Assembly (NCBI RefSeq): GCF_004795035.1
Contig: NZ_SSBK01000003.1
Location: forward strand, 62,001 to 126,000
From: Streptomyces sp. A0958
GTDB lineage: Bacteria > Actinomycetota > Actinomycetes > Streptomycetales > Streptomycetaceae
Direction: 5' to 3'
DNA length: 64,000 bases
Shown: one piece after another, positions 25,771 to 60,884 of the stretch
Position numbering within the stretch: the first letter of the stretch is position 1
Layout: each line of letters begins with the position of its first letter
Made by a program: the position numbers and the translations under genes
Notes under the pieces: generated by a model
Seen by the model: the letters and a program-made list of their open reading frames with translations, nothing else
What the model was told of the DNA's origin: nothing
Databases searched by the model: none

Positions 25771-28700
25771 CTAGGAGATGCCGAATTCGCTGTCGAGCAC
25801 GTCGAACAGCTCCTCGTCGGTGACCGTTTCGAAGTCGGGCCCCTCGCCGTCCGACGCCGGTTCGCCCTGCGCGTCGCGCCAGCGCCGCACGATGGCCTCC
25901 AGCCGGGCGGTGATCGCGTCGGCACGGGCGCCGACCGTCTCCGCGTCCCCGCCGGCGGCGGGGAACCCGCCGAGCACGTCCTCGATCCGGTCCAGCTCGG
26001 CCAGCACCGCGGCGGCCGGATCGTCGGCCCCCGCACCGGACTCGGACTCCAGGCGCTCCGCCAGGAACGCGGCGACGGCACGCGGGGTCGGGTAGTCGAA
26101 GATCAGCGTGGCGGGCAGGTCGCACCCCGCGGCGGCGGTGAGCCGCTTGCGCAGCTCGACGGCGGCCAGCGAGTCGAAGCCCATGTCACGGAAGGCGAGA
26201 TCGGTCTCGACCACGGCGTCGGAGGCGTGCCCGAGTACAGCCGCCACATGCGTGCGGACCAGAGCCAGCAGCACCCGCCCCGCCTCGGCCGCCCCGAGCC
26301 CGTCCAGCTCCGCCCGCAGCCCGGCCGCCGCACGCTGCGACTCCTCGGCGCTGGGCTCGTCGTGCACGACCGGGACCACGGCCCCGGCGGAGCCGCTGCC
26401 CTCGACCCAGAAGCGGGAGCGCTGGAAGGCGTACGTGGGCAGCTCGACCTTCCGGGCCCCGGTACGGGCGAAGAACGCCTCCCAGTCGACCCGGACGCCC
26501 TGCACGTACAGCCGCCCCACGGCCCCGACCAGGGACTTCACCTCGGCACGGTTCCTGCGCAGCAGAGGCACGAGTGCGGTGTCCTCGTCGGTCACGGACC
26601 CCGCACCGAGAGCGGCCAGGACGGCGTCGGGCCCGACCTCCACGAACGTACGCGCCCCCGCCTCCTCGGCGGCACGCACCGCGTCGGCGAACCGCACCGG
26701 CCGGCGGACCTGGTCGACCCAGTACTCCGGGGACCGCCAGGCGGAGGAGGCGGCCCCGGTGACGGTGGAGACGACCGGGATGCGCGGTTCTTCGTACTCC
26801 AGTTCGCCGGCGATCGCGCGGAAGGCGTCGAGCATCGGCTCCATCAGCGCCGAGTGGAACGCGTGCGAGACGGCGAGACGGGTCGTCCTACGGCCCAGAG
26901 CGGCGAAGTGCTCGCCCACGGCGAGGGCCGCTGTCTCGGTGCCGGACACGACGACCGCCCGCGGGCCGTTGACGGCTGCGATCGATACGCCGTCGGTGAG
27001 GACGGCAAGGACTTCGGCCTCGCTCGCCTGCACGGCCACCATCGCGCCACCGGCCGGCAGCGCCTGCATCAACCGACCACGGGCGACGACCAGCCGCGCC
27101 GCGTCCGCGAGGGAGAGCACCCCCGCCACGTGCGCGGCGGCCAGCTCACCGATCGAGTGCCCCACGACCATGTCCGGCGTAACCCCCCACGCCTCGACCA
27201 GCCGGAACAACGCCACCTCGAACGCGAACAGCGCGGGCTGAGTGAAGGACGTCTTGTTCAGCGCCTCCGCGTCTTCCCCCCACACCACCTCACGCAACCC
27301 CGTACCAAGATGCGCGTCCACCTCCCCGCACACCGCGTCAAACGCCTCCGCGAACACCGGAAACGCCTCGTACAGCTCACGGCCCATCCCGAGCCGCTGC
27401 GCGCCCTGCCCCGTGAACAGGAACGCCGACTTTCCCCTGGGACGGGTCCGGCCCACGACCACTCCGGGGTGTTCGTTCCCGGCCGCGAGCGCGGCGAGGG
27501 CGTCCGCGCGGTCACCGAGGACCACCGCCCGATGGGGGAAGGCGGTACGTGTGGTGGCCAGGGAGAGCCCGATGTCCGCCGCATCGGCCTCGGGCTCTCC
27601 CACGGCCTGTTCCCGCAGGCGGGCGGCCTGAGCACCGAGGGCCTGCTCAGTCTTGGCCGACACCACCCAAGGAACCACGGGGAGCGCGGCCCGCACGACC
27701 GTCTCCCCCGTCTCTTCCGGCGCCTCCTCCACGATCACGTGGGCGTTCGTCCCACTGATCCCGAACGAGGACACCCCGGCCCGCCGCACCGCGCCGCCGG
27801 GCACCCAGGCACGCGATTCGGCCAGCAGCTCCACCGCACCGTCCGACCAGTCGACCTGGTCCGAAGGCGTTTCCGCGTAGAGCGACTTGGGCAGGACGCC
27901 GTGGCGCATCGCCATGACCATCTTGATGACGCCCGCGACACCGGCCGCCGCCTGGCTGTGGCCCATGTTCGACTTGATGGACCCGAGCCACAGGGGCTGC
28001 TCCTCGGGCCTCGCCTGCCCGTACGTCTCCAGCAGGGCCTGCGCCTCGATCGGGTCGCCCAGGGACGTGCCGGTGCCGTGCGCCTCGACCGCGTCGACCT
28101 CGGCCGCAGTCAGGCCCGCGTCCTCCAGGGCCCGGCGGATCACGCGCTGCTGAGCGGGTCCGTTGGGGGCGGTGAGACCGTTGCTGGCGCCGTCCTGGTT
28201 GAGGGCGGAGCCGCGGACCACGGCGAGGACGGGGTGGCCGTTGCGGCGGGCGTCGGACAGCCGCTCCAGGAGCAGGACGCCCGCGCCCTCCGAGCAGGCG
28301 ACGCCGTCAGCCGATGCGGAGAAGGACTTCGAGCGCCCGTCGGAGGCCAGGCCCTGCTGGGTGCTGAAGTACACGAACATGTCCGGGGTCGACATGACCG
28401 TCACCCCGCCGGCCAGGGCCAGCGAGCATTCGCCCGTCCGCAGCGCCCGGGCCGCCATGTGGAGCGCGACCAGCGAGGACGAGCACGCCGTGTCGACGCT
28501 GACCGCGGGGCCTTCGAGCCCCAGCGTGTAGGCGACCCGGCCGGACACCACACTGCCCGCCGTGGTGGACCCGGGCTCGGCGCCGAGCGCGTAGTCGTGG
28601 TACATCACCCCGGCGAACACCCCGGTCGAGGACCCCTTGAGCGTCGTCGGGTCGATCCCGGCCCGCTCGATCGCCTCCCAGGCCACCTCCAGCAGCAACC

Positions 28701-29106
28701 GCTGCTGCGGGTCCGTCACCAGGGCCTCGTTGGGGCTGATCCCGAAGAACACCGGGTCGAAGTCGGGGGCGTCGTAGAGGAAGCCGCCCTCGCGGGCGTA
28801 CGTCTTGCCGGGCGTGCCCGGCTCGGGGTCGTACACCTCCGCGTCCCAGCCACGGTCCGCCGGGAACTCACCGATGGCGTCCACGCCGTCCGCGACCAGG
28901 CGCCACAGCTCGTCGGGCGTGGTCACCCCGCCCGGGTAGCGACAGCCCATCCCGACGATGACCACCGGGTCGTCGTCGTACCGGGTACGGCCGGACGTGC
29001 CCGCCTCTTCGAGCCGGCGCTCGGCGTCCGCCAGCCGGCGGCGCACGTCCCGCAGGTCGGTCGTGGCCCGCTTCAGGTACTCGAGAAGTCGCTCCTCGTT
29101 GCTCAC
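25771..29106 (-). CDS. Type I PKS, single module 6 (KS-AT-ACP, non-reducing)
   Basis: A 1111-residue monomodular PKS with no reductive domains. The order is docking helix ([20 protein letters not shown]), KS with Cys near residue 205 ([13 protein letters not shown]) and HGTGT/KSNMGH histidines, AT with GHSIG and HAFH near 749 (malonyl), then a linker of about 60 residues, ACP with GFDSL near 976, and an acidic docking tail ([16 protein letters not shown]). The start is a GTG at 29106 with GGGAG upstream. A beta-ketone (C11) is expected to remain. Unlike its neighbours it has 240 bp of upstream DNA containing a terminator-like hairpin and a promoter-like element shared with the first PKS gene, so it probably starts a second transcription unit. 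Confidence 0.95.
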   Translation of the reverse strand: MSNEERLLEYLKRATTDLRDVRRRLADAERRLEEAGTSGRTRYDDDPVVIVGMGCRYPGGVTTPDELWRLVADGVDAIGEFPADRGWDAEVYDPEPGTPGKTYAREGGFLYDAPDFDPVFFGISPNEALVTDPQQRLLLEVAWEAIERAGIDPTTLKGSSTGVFAGVMYHDYALGAEPGSTTAGSVVSGRVAYTLGLEGPAVSVDTACSSSLVALHMAARALRTGECSLALAGGVTVMSTPDMFVYFSTQQGLASDGRSKSFSASADGVACSEGAGVLLLERLSDARRNGHPVLAVVRGSALNQDGASNGLTAPNGPAQQRVIRRALEDAGLTAAEVDAVEAHGTGTSLGDPIEAQALLETYGQARPEEQPLWLGSIKSNMGHSQAAAGVAGVIKMVMAMRHGVLPKSLYAETPSDQVDWSDGAVELLAESRAWVPGGAVRRAGVSSFGISGTNAHVIVEEAPEETGETVVRAALPVVPWVVSAKTEQALGAQAARLREQAVGEPEADAADIGLSLATTRTAFPHRAVVLGDRADALAALAAGNEHPGVVVGRTRPRGKSAFLFTGQGAQRLGMGRELYEAFPVFAEAFDAVCGEVDAHLGTGLREVVWGEDAEALNKTSFTQPALFAFEVALFRLVEAWGVTPDMVVGHSIGELAAAHVAGVLSLADAARLVVARGRLMQALPAGGAMVAVQASEAEVLAVLTDGVSIAAVNGPRAVVVSGTETAALAVGEHFAALGRRTTRLAVSHAFHSALMEPMLDAFRAIAGELEYEEPRIPVVSTVTGAASSAWRSPEYWVDQVRRPVRFADAVRAAEEAGARTFVEVGPDAVLAALGAGSVTDEDTALVPLLRRNRAEVKSLVGAVGRLYVQGVRVDWEAFFARTGARKVELPTYAFQRSRFWVEGSGSAGAVVPVVHDEPSAEESQRAAAGLRAELDGLGAAEAGRVLLALVRTHVAAVLGHASDAVVETDLAFRDMGFDSLAAVELRKRLTAAAGCDLPATLIFDYPTPRAVAAFLAERLESESGAGADDPAAAVLAELDRIEDVLGGFPAAGGDAETVGARADAITARLEAIVRRWRDAQGEPASDGEGPDFETVTDEELFDVLDSEFGIS

Positions 29107-29176
29107 AGAGACCTACTCCCTCTGGTAGACGATCCGTGGCGACTCACTCACGCGGCGTCCAACGTCGATCGGATTT

Positions 29177-29217
29177 CGCACGCTACTGAGGGCGTTGAGG
29201 GACGGCCTACCCTTAGC
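29177..29217 (-). promoter_or_regulatory. Putative promoter of module 6 gene, two-part element
   Basis: Read on the minus strand, a GCTAAGGGTA box (29208-29217) precedes TAGCGTGCG (29177-29185) by 22 bp. TAGCGT fits a Streptomyces -10 hexamer; there is no good -35. The same two-part element with identical spacing lies before the first PKS gene (56075-56115). The -10-like part is about 70 bp from the GTG start. The binding protein is unknown. Confidence 0.45.
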
Positions 29218-29266
29218 CCACCCCTGCCGCGGGCCCCGGACCGGCGGGGTGAAACCACACGGAGAA

Positions 29267-29311
29267 GCCGGGGTGCGCGACGGCTGCTGTACAGCTGTCG
29301 CACACCCCGGC
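29267..29311. terminator. Long inverted repeat after the module 4-5 gene
   Basis: Two 20-base arms match at 18 positions around a 5-base loop (GCCGGGGTG... against ...CACCCCGGC). It lies about 40 bp after the stop of the module 4-5 gene and upstream of the module 6 promoter element, so it probably ends or attenuates the first PKS transcript. Confidence 0.65.
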
Positions 29312-29348
29312 CGGTGGGGTCCATGCCGCCGGGTGAGGCGGACGGACG

Positions 29349-39752
<10,404 letters not shown>

Positions 39753-39777
39753 GTCATCCTCATCATCCAGCGTCGGG

Positions 39778-56019
<16,242 letters not shown>

Positions 56020-56074
56020 CTGCACGCTCCCAGCTCGTATCGAATGCCCCGCGTCATTCCAGCCACGGGGTGTC

Positions 56075-56115
56075 CGCACGCTAGGTCGGCCCCGAAGGGC
56101 GGCGACACCCCTATC
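56075..56115 (-). promoter_or_regulatory. Putative main PKS promoter, two-part element
   Basis: Read on the minus strand, GATAGGGGTG (56106-56115) and TAGCGTGCG (56075-56083) are 22 bp apart. The arrangement matches that before the module 6 gene. TAGCGT is a plausible -10, about 55 bp from the PKS ATG. The rest of the 320-bp divergent region (56020-56339) also has to hold the promoter of the carboxylase operon; I see no clear -35/-10 pair for it. Confidence 0.5.
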
Positions 56116-56339
56116 CCCCCAGGTGTTGACCCTGCACGCCGCCCGTCCACGCCCCCGCGAAACCGCCGGTGGCAGGGGTTGTGGCCGACGAGATGCCTGC
56201 TGGGCCGGGGTCCCGGCGGGTCGGGGCGCGGTCAGGGGGGTGGTCGGTGTTCTCCGCGCACGCCCCCGGCCCCTTCAATGGCACGCACTGCCCAGGGCGC
56301 CGCCAACGGCGGGCCCGATGGCCGAGAGACGGGTGGAGC

Positions 56340-57899
56340 ATGACCGTTGCCGATGTCAGTGTCCGAGTGGCCGAACGAGGAGCGATCAAGGAGGCCGTGG
56401 AGCTGGGCCCTTCGCCGAGCGCCACCGAGGCGCAGCACGCGCGGGGCAAGCTGACCGTGCGTGAGCGGCTGAACCTGCTGTTCGATCCGGGAACCTTCCG
56501 CGAGATCGAACAGCTGCGCCGCCACCGCGCGTCGGGGTTCGGCCTGGAGGACCGCAGGCCGCACACCGACGGCGTCGTGACCGGCTGGGGCCAGGTCGAC
56601 GGCCGGAAGGTGTTCGTGTACGCACACGACTTCCGGATCTTCGGCGGCTCCCTCGGTGAGGCGCACGCGCAGAAGATCCACAAGGTGATGGACCTCGCCC
56701 TGGCGGCGGGCGCCCCGCTGGTGTCGCTCAGCGACGGCGCGGGCGCCCGTATCCAGGAGGGCGTCACCGCACTCGCCGGGTACGGCGGCATCTTCCGCCG
56801 CAACGTGGCCGCGTCCGGGGTGATCCCGCAGATCAGCGTGATGCTCGGCCCGTGCGCGGGCGGAGCGACGTACTCCCCGGCGCTCACGGACTACGTGTTC
56901 ATGGTCCGCGACATCTCGCAGATGTACATCACGGGCCCCGACGTGGTGCAGGCCGTCACCGGCGAGAAGATCACGCACAACGACCTCGGCGGCGCGCAGG
57001 TGCACTCCACGGTCTCGGGTGCGAGCGCGTTCCTGTACGACACCGAGGAGGAATGCCTGGAGGAAGTACGCCACCTCCTCTCCCTCCTCCCCGCCAACAA
57101 CCGCGAACTCCCGCCCTCCTCGGCCTGCGAGGACCCGGTGGACCGCCCCGGCGACACCCTGTCCCGCCTGGTCCCCGCCGACCCCAACCTCTCCTACGAC
57201 ATGCGGGCGGTGATCGAGGAGATCGTGGACGACGGCGACCTCTTCGAGGTCCACGCCCACTGGGCGACCAACATCATCTGCGGCCTGGCCCGCCTCGACG
57301 GCCACGTGGTCGGCATCGTCGCCAACCAGCCCGCCTCCCTCGCCGGCGTACTCGACATCCACGCCTCGGAGAAGGCCGCGCGCTTCGTGCAGACCTGCGA
57401 CGCGTTCAGCATCCCGCTCGTCACCCTGGTCGACGTCCCCGGCTTCCTGCCCGGCAGCGACCAGGAGCACAACGGGGTCATCCGCCACGGCGCGAAACTC
57501 CTGTACGCGTACTGCAACGCCACCGTCCCCCGCGTCCAGGTCATCCTGCGCAAGGCGTACGGCGGCGCGTACATCGTCATGGACTCCCGCTCCATCGGCT
57601 GCGACCTGTCCTTCGCCTGGCCCACCAACGAGATCGCCGTCATGGGCGCGGAGGGCGCCGCCAACGTCGTCTTCCGCCGCGAGATCGCCGCCGCCGACGA
57701 CCCGGAAGCGGCCCGCGCCCAGCGCGTCAAGCAGTACCGCCAGGAGCTGATGCACCCGTACTACGCCGCCGAACGCGGCCTGGTCGACGACGTCATCGAC
57801 CCCTCCACCACCCGCCAGGTGCTGGCCGACGCCCTCGACGTCCTACGCGCCAAACACGTGCCCCTGCCCGAACGCAAGCACGGCAACCCCCCGTTCTGA
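56340..57899 (+). CDS. Acyl-CoA carboxylase beta (carboxyltransferase) subunit
   Basis: A 519-residue biotin-dependent carboxyltransferase. The start is at 56340, where GGTGGAGC gives a ribosome site. Two crotonase-like halves are visible. The N-terminal half has SDGAGARIQEG near residue 131 and GPCAGGATYSPA near 170. The C-terminal half has VDVPGFLPGSDQE, LRKAYGGAYIVM and FAWPTNEIAVMGAEGAANV. It would transfer CO2 from carboxybiotin on an alpha subunit (not in this window) to acetyl- or propionyl-CoA, giving extender units. Residue 422 is Asp, as in S. coelicolor PccB, whereas acetyl-using AccB has Ile; this points to propionyl-CoA preference and conflicts with an all-malonyl PKS. It is divergent from the PKS and one base before the epsilon gene, so it probably acts in precursor supply for this pathway. 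Confidence 0.93.
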   Translation: MTVADVSVRVAERGAIKEAVELGPSPSATEAQHARGKLTVRERLNLLFDPGTFREIEQLRRHRASGFGLEDRRPHTDGVVTGWGQVDGRKVFVYAHDFRIFGGSLGEAHAQKIHKVMDLALAAGAPLVSLSDGAGARIQEGVTALAGYGGIFRRNVAASGVIPQISVMLGPCAGGATYSPALTDYVFMVRDISQMYITGPDVVQAVTGEKITHNDLGGAQVHSTVSGASAFLYDTEEECLEEVRHLLSLLPANNRELPPSSACEDPVDRPGDTLSRLVPADPNLSYDMRAVIEEIVDDGDLFEVHAHWATNIICGLARLDGHVVGIVANQPASLAGVLDIHASEKAARFVQTCDAFSIPLVTLVDVPGFLPGSDQEHNGVIRHGAKLLYAYCNATVPRVQVILRKAYGGAYIVMDSRSIGCDLSFAWPTNEIAVMGAEGAANVVFRREIAAADDPEAARAQRVKQYRQELMHPYYAAERGLVDDVIDPSTTRQVLADALDVLRAKHVPLPERKHGNPPF

Positions 57900-57900
57900 C

Positions 57901-58086
57901 ATGGCCGCCGACCCCCACCTCCGCGTAGAGCGCGGCACCCCGAGCACGACAGAACTGGCCGCCGTCCTCCTGGTCCTGCTCGCGGCGAGGAGCACCCAGG
58001 AACCGATGGCTGAGAGCTCCCCGCCCCGGGCCACGTGGGGCCCGGCCCGCGGCTGGCGCCCACCAGGCACCTGGACCGCGACGTGA
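57901..58086 (+). CDS. Acyl-CoA carboxylase epsilon subunit
   Basis: A 61-residue protein whose ATG begins one base after the carboxyltransferase stop. It has the two marks of the actinomycete AccE/PccE family: an N-terminal strand-helix (LRVERGTPSTTELAAVLLVL) and a short C-terminal Trp-Arg segment (GWRPPGTW). In this family the epsilon subunit binds the beta hexamer and stimulates the holo-carboxylase. Position and size leave little doubt. It is followed after 28 bp by the type II thioesterase gene. Confidence 0.87.
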   Translation: MAADPHLRVERGTPSTTELAAVLLVLLAARSTQEPMAESSPPRATWGPARGWRPPGTWTAT

Positions 58087-58114
58087 CCCGACTGCGTAAG
58101 GAAAAGACCCCGGA

Positions 58115-58864
58115 ATGACCACCTCAACGCGCCCCGCGACAACCTGGCTACGCCGCTTCCACCCCTCCGAACACGCCCCGGTACGCCTCTTCTGCCTCCC
58201 CCACGCGGGCGGCTCGGCGAGCTACTACTTCCCGGTCTCCCGCGCCCTGACCCCGGCCGCCGACGTGGTGGCGGTCCAGTACCCGGGCCGCCAGGACCGC
58301 CGCACCGAACCCTGCGTGGACGACGTACGCCGCCTGGCCGACCTGATCACCGCCGAAATGCTCCCGTGGTGCGACCGCCCGGTGGCCCTCTTCGGCCACA
58401 GCCTGGGCGCGACCCTGGGCTTCGAGGTGGCCCTCCGCCTGGAGGCGGCCGGCACGACCCCCGTCACCCTGTTCGCCTCCGGCCGCCGAGCCCCTTCCCG
58501 CCACCGCGAGAACGAACACGTCCACGCCTCCCCCGACGCCCAACTCCTGACCACCATCCGCCGCATGAGCGGCACCGACCCGGCGGTCCTGGCCGACGAG
58601 GAACTACTCCGCTCCATCCTCCCGGCCATCCGCGCCGACTACAGAGCCGCAGAAACGTACCGCTACCAGGCGGGCCCACCCCTGACCTGCCCCATCGAGG
58701 TCCTGAACGGCACGGAGGACCCCGAGGTAACGGAGACCGAAGCAGCCGCCTGGACCACCCACACCACAGCGGCCTGCACCTTCCACAGCTACCCGGGCGG
58801 CCACTTCTACCTGAACGACCATGCGATGCAGGTGATCGAACTGGTCCGGGAGCGGATCGCGTAG
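58115..58864 (+). CDS. Type II thioesterase (editing hydrolase)
   Basis: A 249-residue alpha/beta hydrolase of the PKS/NRPS external thioesterase family. It has FCLPHAGGSASYY near residue 25, the nucleophile elbow GHSLG near 93, the acid region NGTEDPEV near 207, and the catalytic His in PGGHFYLND near 230. It would remove wrong or stalled acyl groups from the ACPs, including the lone loading ACP. It is the third gene of the plus-strand carboxylase operon. The ribosome site is weak (AAGGAAAAG about 10 bases upstream). Confidence 0.93.
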   Translation: MTTSTRPATTWLRRFHPSEHAPVRLFCLPHAGGSASYYFPVSRALTPAADVVAVQYPGRQDRRTEPCVDDVRRLADLITAEMLPWCDRPVALFGHSLGATLGFEVALRLEAAGTTPVTLFASGRRAPSRHRENEHVHASPDAQLLTTIRRMSGTDPAVLADEELLRSILPAIRADYRAAETYRYQAGPPLTCPIEVLNGTEDPEVTETEAAAWTTHTTAACTFHSYPGGHFYLNDHAMQVIELVRERIA

Positions 58865-58884
58865 GAGGACCACGGACGAAGGGA

Positions 58885-58919
58885 AAGCCCCGGCCCGGTG
58901 AATTCACCGGCCGGGGCTT
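58885..58919. terminator. Near-perfect hairpin after the thioesterase gene
   Basis: An AAGCCCCGG... arm pairs with ...CCGGGGCTT over about 15 bp, with one bulged C and an AATT-centred loop, 20 bp after the thioesterase stop. It closes the plus-strand operon and marks the right end of the PKS locus; it can also act on the minus strand. Confidence 0.8.
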
Positions 58920-58937
58920 CACCGCTCCCCGCGCCAC

Positions 58938-59093
58938 TCAGGCCTGCTCGTCTTCCTCCGCCTCACCCTCGACGTCTGGCGCGGGTTCACGAATCACGGT
59001 GACCCGCAGGCAACCATCCGTGCCGAACATGTCGATCAACTGCGACAGGTGGGCTCGGGCGTGGCTACGGACGGGGCTCCCTCCGGTGGTCAC
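58938..59093 (-). CDS. Small hypothetical protein, coupled to HATPase gene
   Basis: A 51-residue frame starting with a GTG that overlaps the stop of the HATPase gene (GTGA), which is the usual sign of coupled translation. The protein has a basic N-terminal helix (SHARAHLSQLIDMFGTDG), a short strand (LRVTVIREP), and a very acidic tail (VEGEAEEDEQA). I do not recognise a named family. The frame and overlap make it a probable real gene despite its size; codon positions are GC-biased as expected. Function unknown. Confidence 0.55.
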   Translation of the reverse strand: MTTGGSPVRSHARAHLSQLIDMFGTDGCLRVTVIREPAPDVEGEAEEDEQA

Positions 59094-59428
59094 TCGTGCC
59101 CCTCCAGTTCCGCCCACACGACCTTGCCCCAGCAGCGCTCGTCCGTGCCCCAGTCAACCGCCAGAGCCGCCACCAGTAACAGGCCGCGCCCGCCCTCGTC
59201 ACCCGCCCGACGCTCCACGGGCCGCGCCCGGGAGAAGTCCGTGACAGCCACACGCACCTTCCGCGCCGCGGTGCGCTCCACCACCACCCGGATGGAATCC
59301 TGTCGGGCATGCTGCACGGCATTGGCGACCAGCTCGGTCACGATCAAGGCGCCGTCGTCGGCCAACTCCTCCAAGCCCCAGCAGGAAAGGGCGGCGTCAG
59401 TGAGGCGCGGCGTTTTAGGTTGCGGCAT
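59090..59428 (-). CDS. HATPase-domain protein, anti-sigma-factor-like kinase
   Basis: About 112 residues of the HATPase_c_2 (SpoIIAB/RsbW-like) fold. The N-box is ELVANAVQHA, the middle strand KVRVAVTDFSRARP, and the G-box region DEGGRGLLLVAALAVDWG. Streptomyces genomes encode many such small ATPases, thought to bind or phosphorylate anti-anti-sigma factors. The start is uncertain: the ATG at 59428 is used, with GTGs at 59446 and 59473 possible. None has a strong ribosome site, and the protein seems to lack the first strand of the fold. It overlaps the downstream 51-residue gene by four bases. Confidence 0.8.
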   Translation of the reverse strand: MPQPKTPRLTDAALSCWGLEELADDGALIVTELVANAVQHARQDSIRVVVERTAARKVRVAVTDFSRARPVERRAGDEGGRGLLLVAALAVDWGTDERCWGKVVWAELEGHE

Positions 59429-59552
59429 GTCGGTCCGCTCTTTCACATCGGCAAGCCCCGGGGCCGGTCGCACGGCCGCCGGGGCGCTGTCCGCTCATGT
59501 AAGCGACATGCGAGAAGTGGTGACAGGGACGCCACGTCCCACTTTCACCACG

Positions 59553-60767
59553 CTATTCGCAGATCCCCAGAAACTCCGCCAACGACCGCAGTCCAGCTGG
59601 ATGGTTGGGCAGTGTCCAAAGGTCCCGGACGATGGCCACGGCCAACGTGTGGTGCTGCATCCACGTGGGAGCCACACGACGCAGGGACTCCAGGGCCTTT
59701 ACGGCGCCGACCGCGTCGCCGAGGTCCGTGTGAGCGCGTGCCACGTCCAGGAGCAGCCACGTACGCCAGGACGGCGGTGTGTCCTTGCTCAACCGCATCC
59801 CCTTGGCCAGGGACAGGGCGTCCTGCGGGTGTCCGTACTGAACGGCAAGTCGAACACGCTCGATGCGAACGGAAGACGGACTGAAGACACTCACCATCCG
59901 GTTGTCACCACCGTGCGGCAGCTTCACCACGCGCGCCGCTTCCTTCTCCGCCGCCTCCATCATCGCCGCCGCACGCTCGTAGTCCCCGCTCCGCGCGGCG
60001 GACGTGGCGGCGCTCATGGTCAGCGCGCCCCACACCTTCAGTCCGTCGGCGGCGTCGAGCCGGCCCGCGCCCACCAAGCCTTCGGCATGGCGAAGCGCGA
60101 TACCCAACGCGTCGTCCAGCCTCCCCTGCCGCTGGTATGTCCACGCAGTCGAGTTGACGATCATCGGCACGAGCAAGGGATCTCCGGACTTTCCCGCAGC
60201 GTCTATTGCCCGCTCCAGGCTGATCAGCGCGAGGTCGGTCTTCCCCATCCGCACGGCAACATGCCCGGCGAGCTGAAGGGCCTTGCCCAAGGCACCGAAC
60301 CCGGCGCGCCGCACCTCTCCATCGGCCGAAGCAGTGGCCGTACGCGCATCCGCGATGAGATCCGGCAGCGCCTGCATCACCGTGTCGAACTCAGCGGAGT
60401 GGTACTGCGTCCATCCCGCCGCGATCTTTTCGCGCAACTGATCCAACGAGAACCCGGCCCCGGGCGGCTCCGGCACCGGCCCCCCGAGCGCGGGCATGAT
60501 GGCCCGCCGCACAGCCACGAAGCGCGGCCCGTCGTTCTCCCCGGAGGAGGACACAGCGGGCGGATCGCCAAGAAGCGTAGTGAGCTCCACACCAAGGCCG
60601 TTCGCCAACGCGTGCAGCGTGGGAAGGCGTGCCGAATGCTTCCGCCCCTGTTCAAGCTGCCGGATCACATCAACGGACACAGCGGCCCGTTCGGCCAGCT
60701 CTTCCTGCGTCAGGGAGGCCAGACGTCGCAAGCGACGCAGAGTCCGTCCCAGGTCTTCGTTAGCCAC
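59553..60767 (-). CDS. XRE-family regulator with C-terminal TPR-like repeats
   Basis: A 404-residue protein. Residues 5-65 form a Cro/C1 helix-turn-helix (LRRLASLTQEELAERAAVSVDVIRQLEQGR). From about residue 110 a helical, Ala/Leu-rich region carries repeated TPR-like pairs (LQLAGHVAVRMGKTDLALISLERAIDAA; VARAHTDLGDAVGAVKALESL). The start is a GTG at 60767. Such proteins are common in Streptomyces beside HATPase, NUDIX and phosphotransferase genes. It is divergent from the broken phosphotransferase gene, with a repeat-bearing 117-bp region between them, so self- or neighbour-regulation is plausible. There is no evidence that it controls the PKS. Confidence 0.88.
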   Translation of the reverse strand: MANEDLGRTLRRLRRLASLTQEELAERAAVSVDVIRQLEQGRKHSARLPTLHALANGLGVELTTLLGDPPAVSSSGENDGPRFVAVRRAIMPALGGPVPEPPGAGFSLDQLREKIAAGWTQYHSAEFDTVMQALPDLIADARTATASADGEVRRAGFGALGKALQLAGHVAVRMGKTDLALISLERAIDAAGKSGDPLLVPMIVNSTAWTYQRQGRLDDALGIALRHAEGLVGAGRLDAADGLKVWGALTMSAATSAARSGDYERAAAMMEAAEKEAARVVKLPHGGDNRMVSVFSPSSVRIERVRLAVQYGHPQDALSLAKGMRLSKDTPPSWRTWLLLDVARAHTDLGDAVGAVKALESLRRVAPTWMQHHTLAVAIVRDLWTLPNHPAGLRSLAEFLGICE

Positions 60768-60816
60768 GCAGCCACGCTACGCCCGAGGGGCTGGCCTGGA
60801 GGGGAGCCGGAAGAAG

Positions 60817-60859
60817 AGCCCAATTCACCGAAGTCTGCTGCTAATAAGCCCCATTCACC
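60817..60859. promoter_or_regulatory. Direct repeats in the divergent regulator promoter
   Basis: AGCCC(A/C)ATTCACC occurs at 60817-60829 and 60847-60859, 30 bp apart (about three helical turns), between the XRE/TPR gene and the phosphotransferase remnant. A 21-bp stretch overlapping the first copy (60822-60842) recurs at 62575-62595. This looks like an operator; the protein that binds it is not known. Confidence 0.45.
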
Positions 60860-60884
60860 CACACCCGTGGAAGAGTGAAGCCCC

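Noticed and set aside
56169..56339. N-terminal extension of the carboxyltransferase to 56169
   Set aside because: The added residues are Arg/Gly-rich with no family match; the ATG at 56340 has a good ribosome site.
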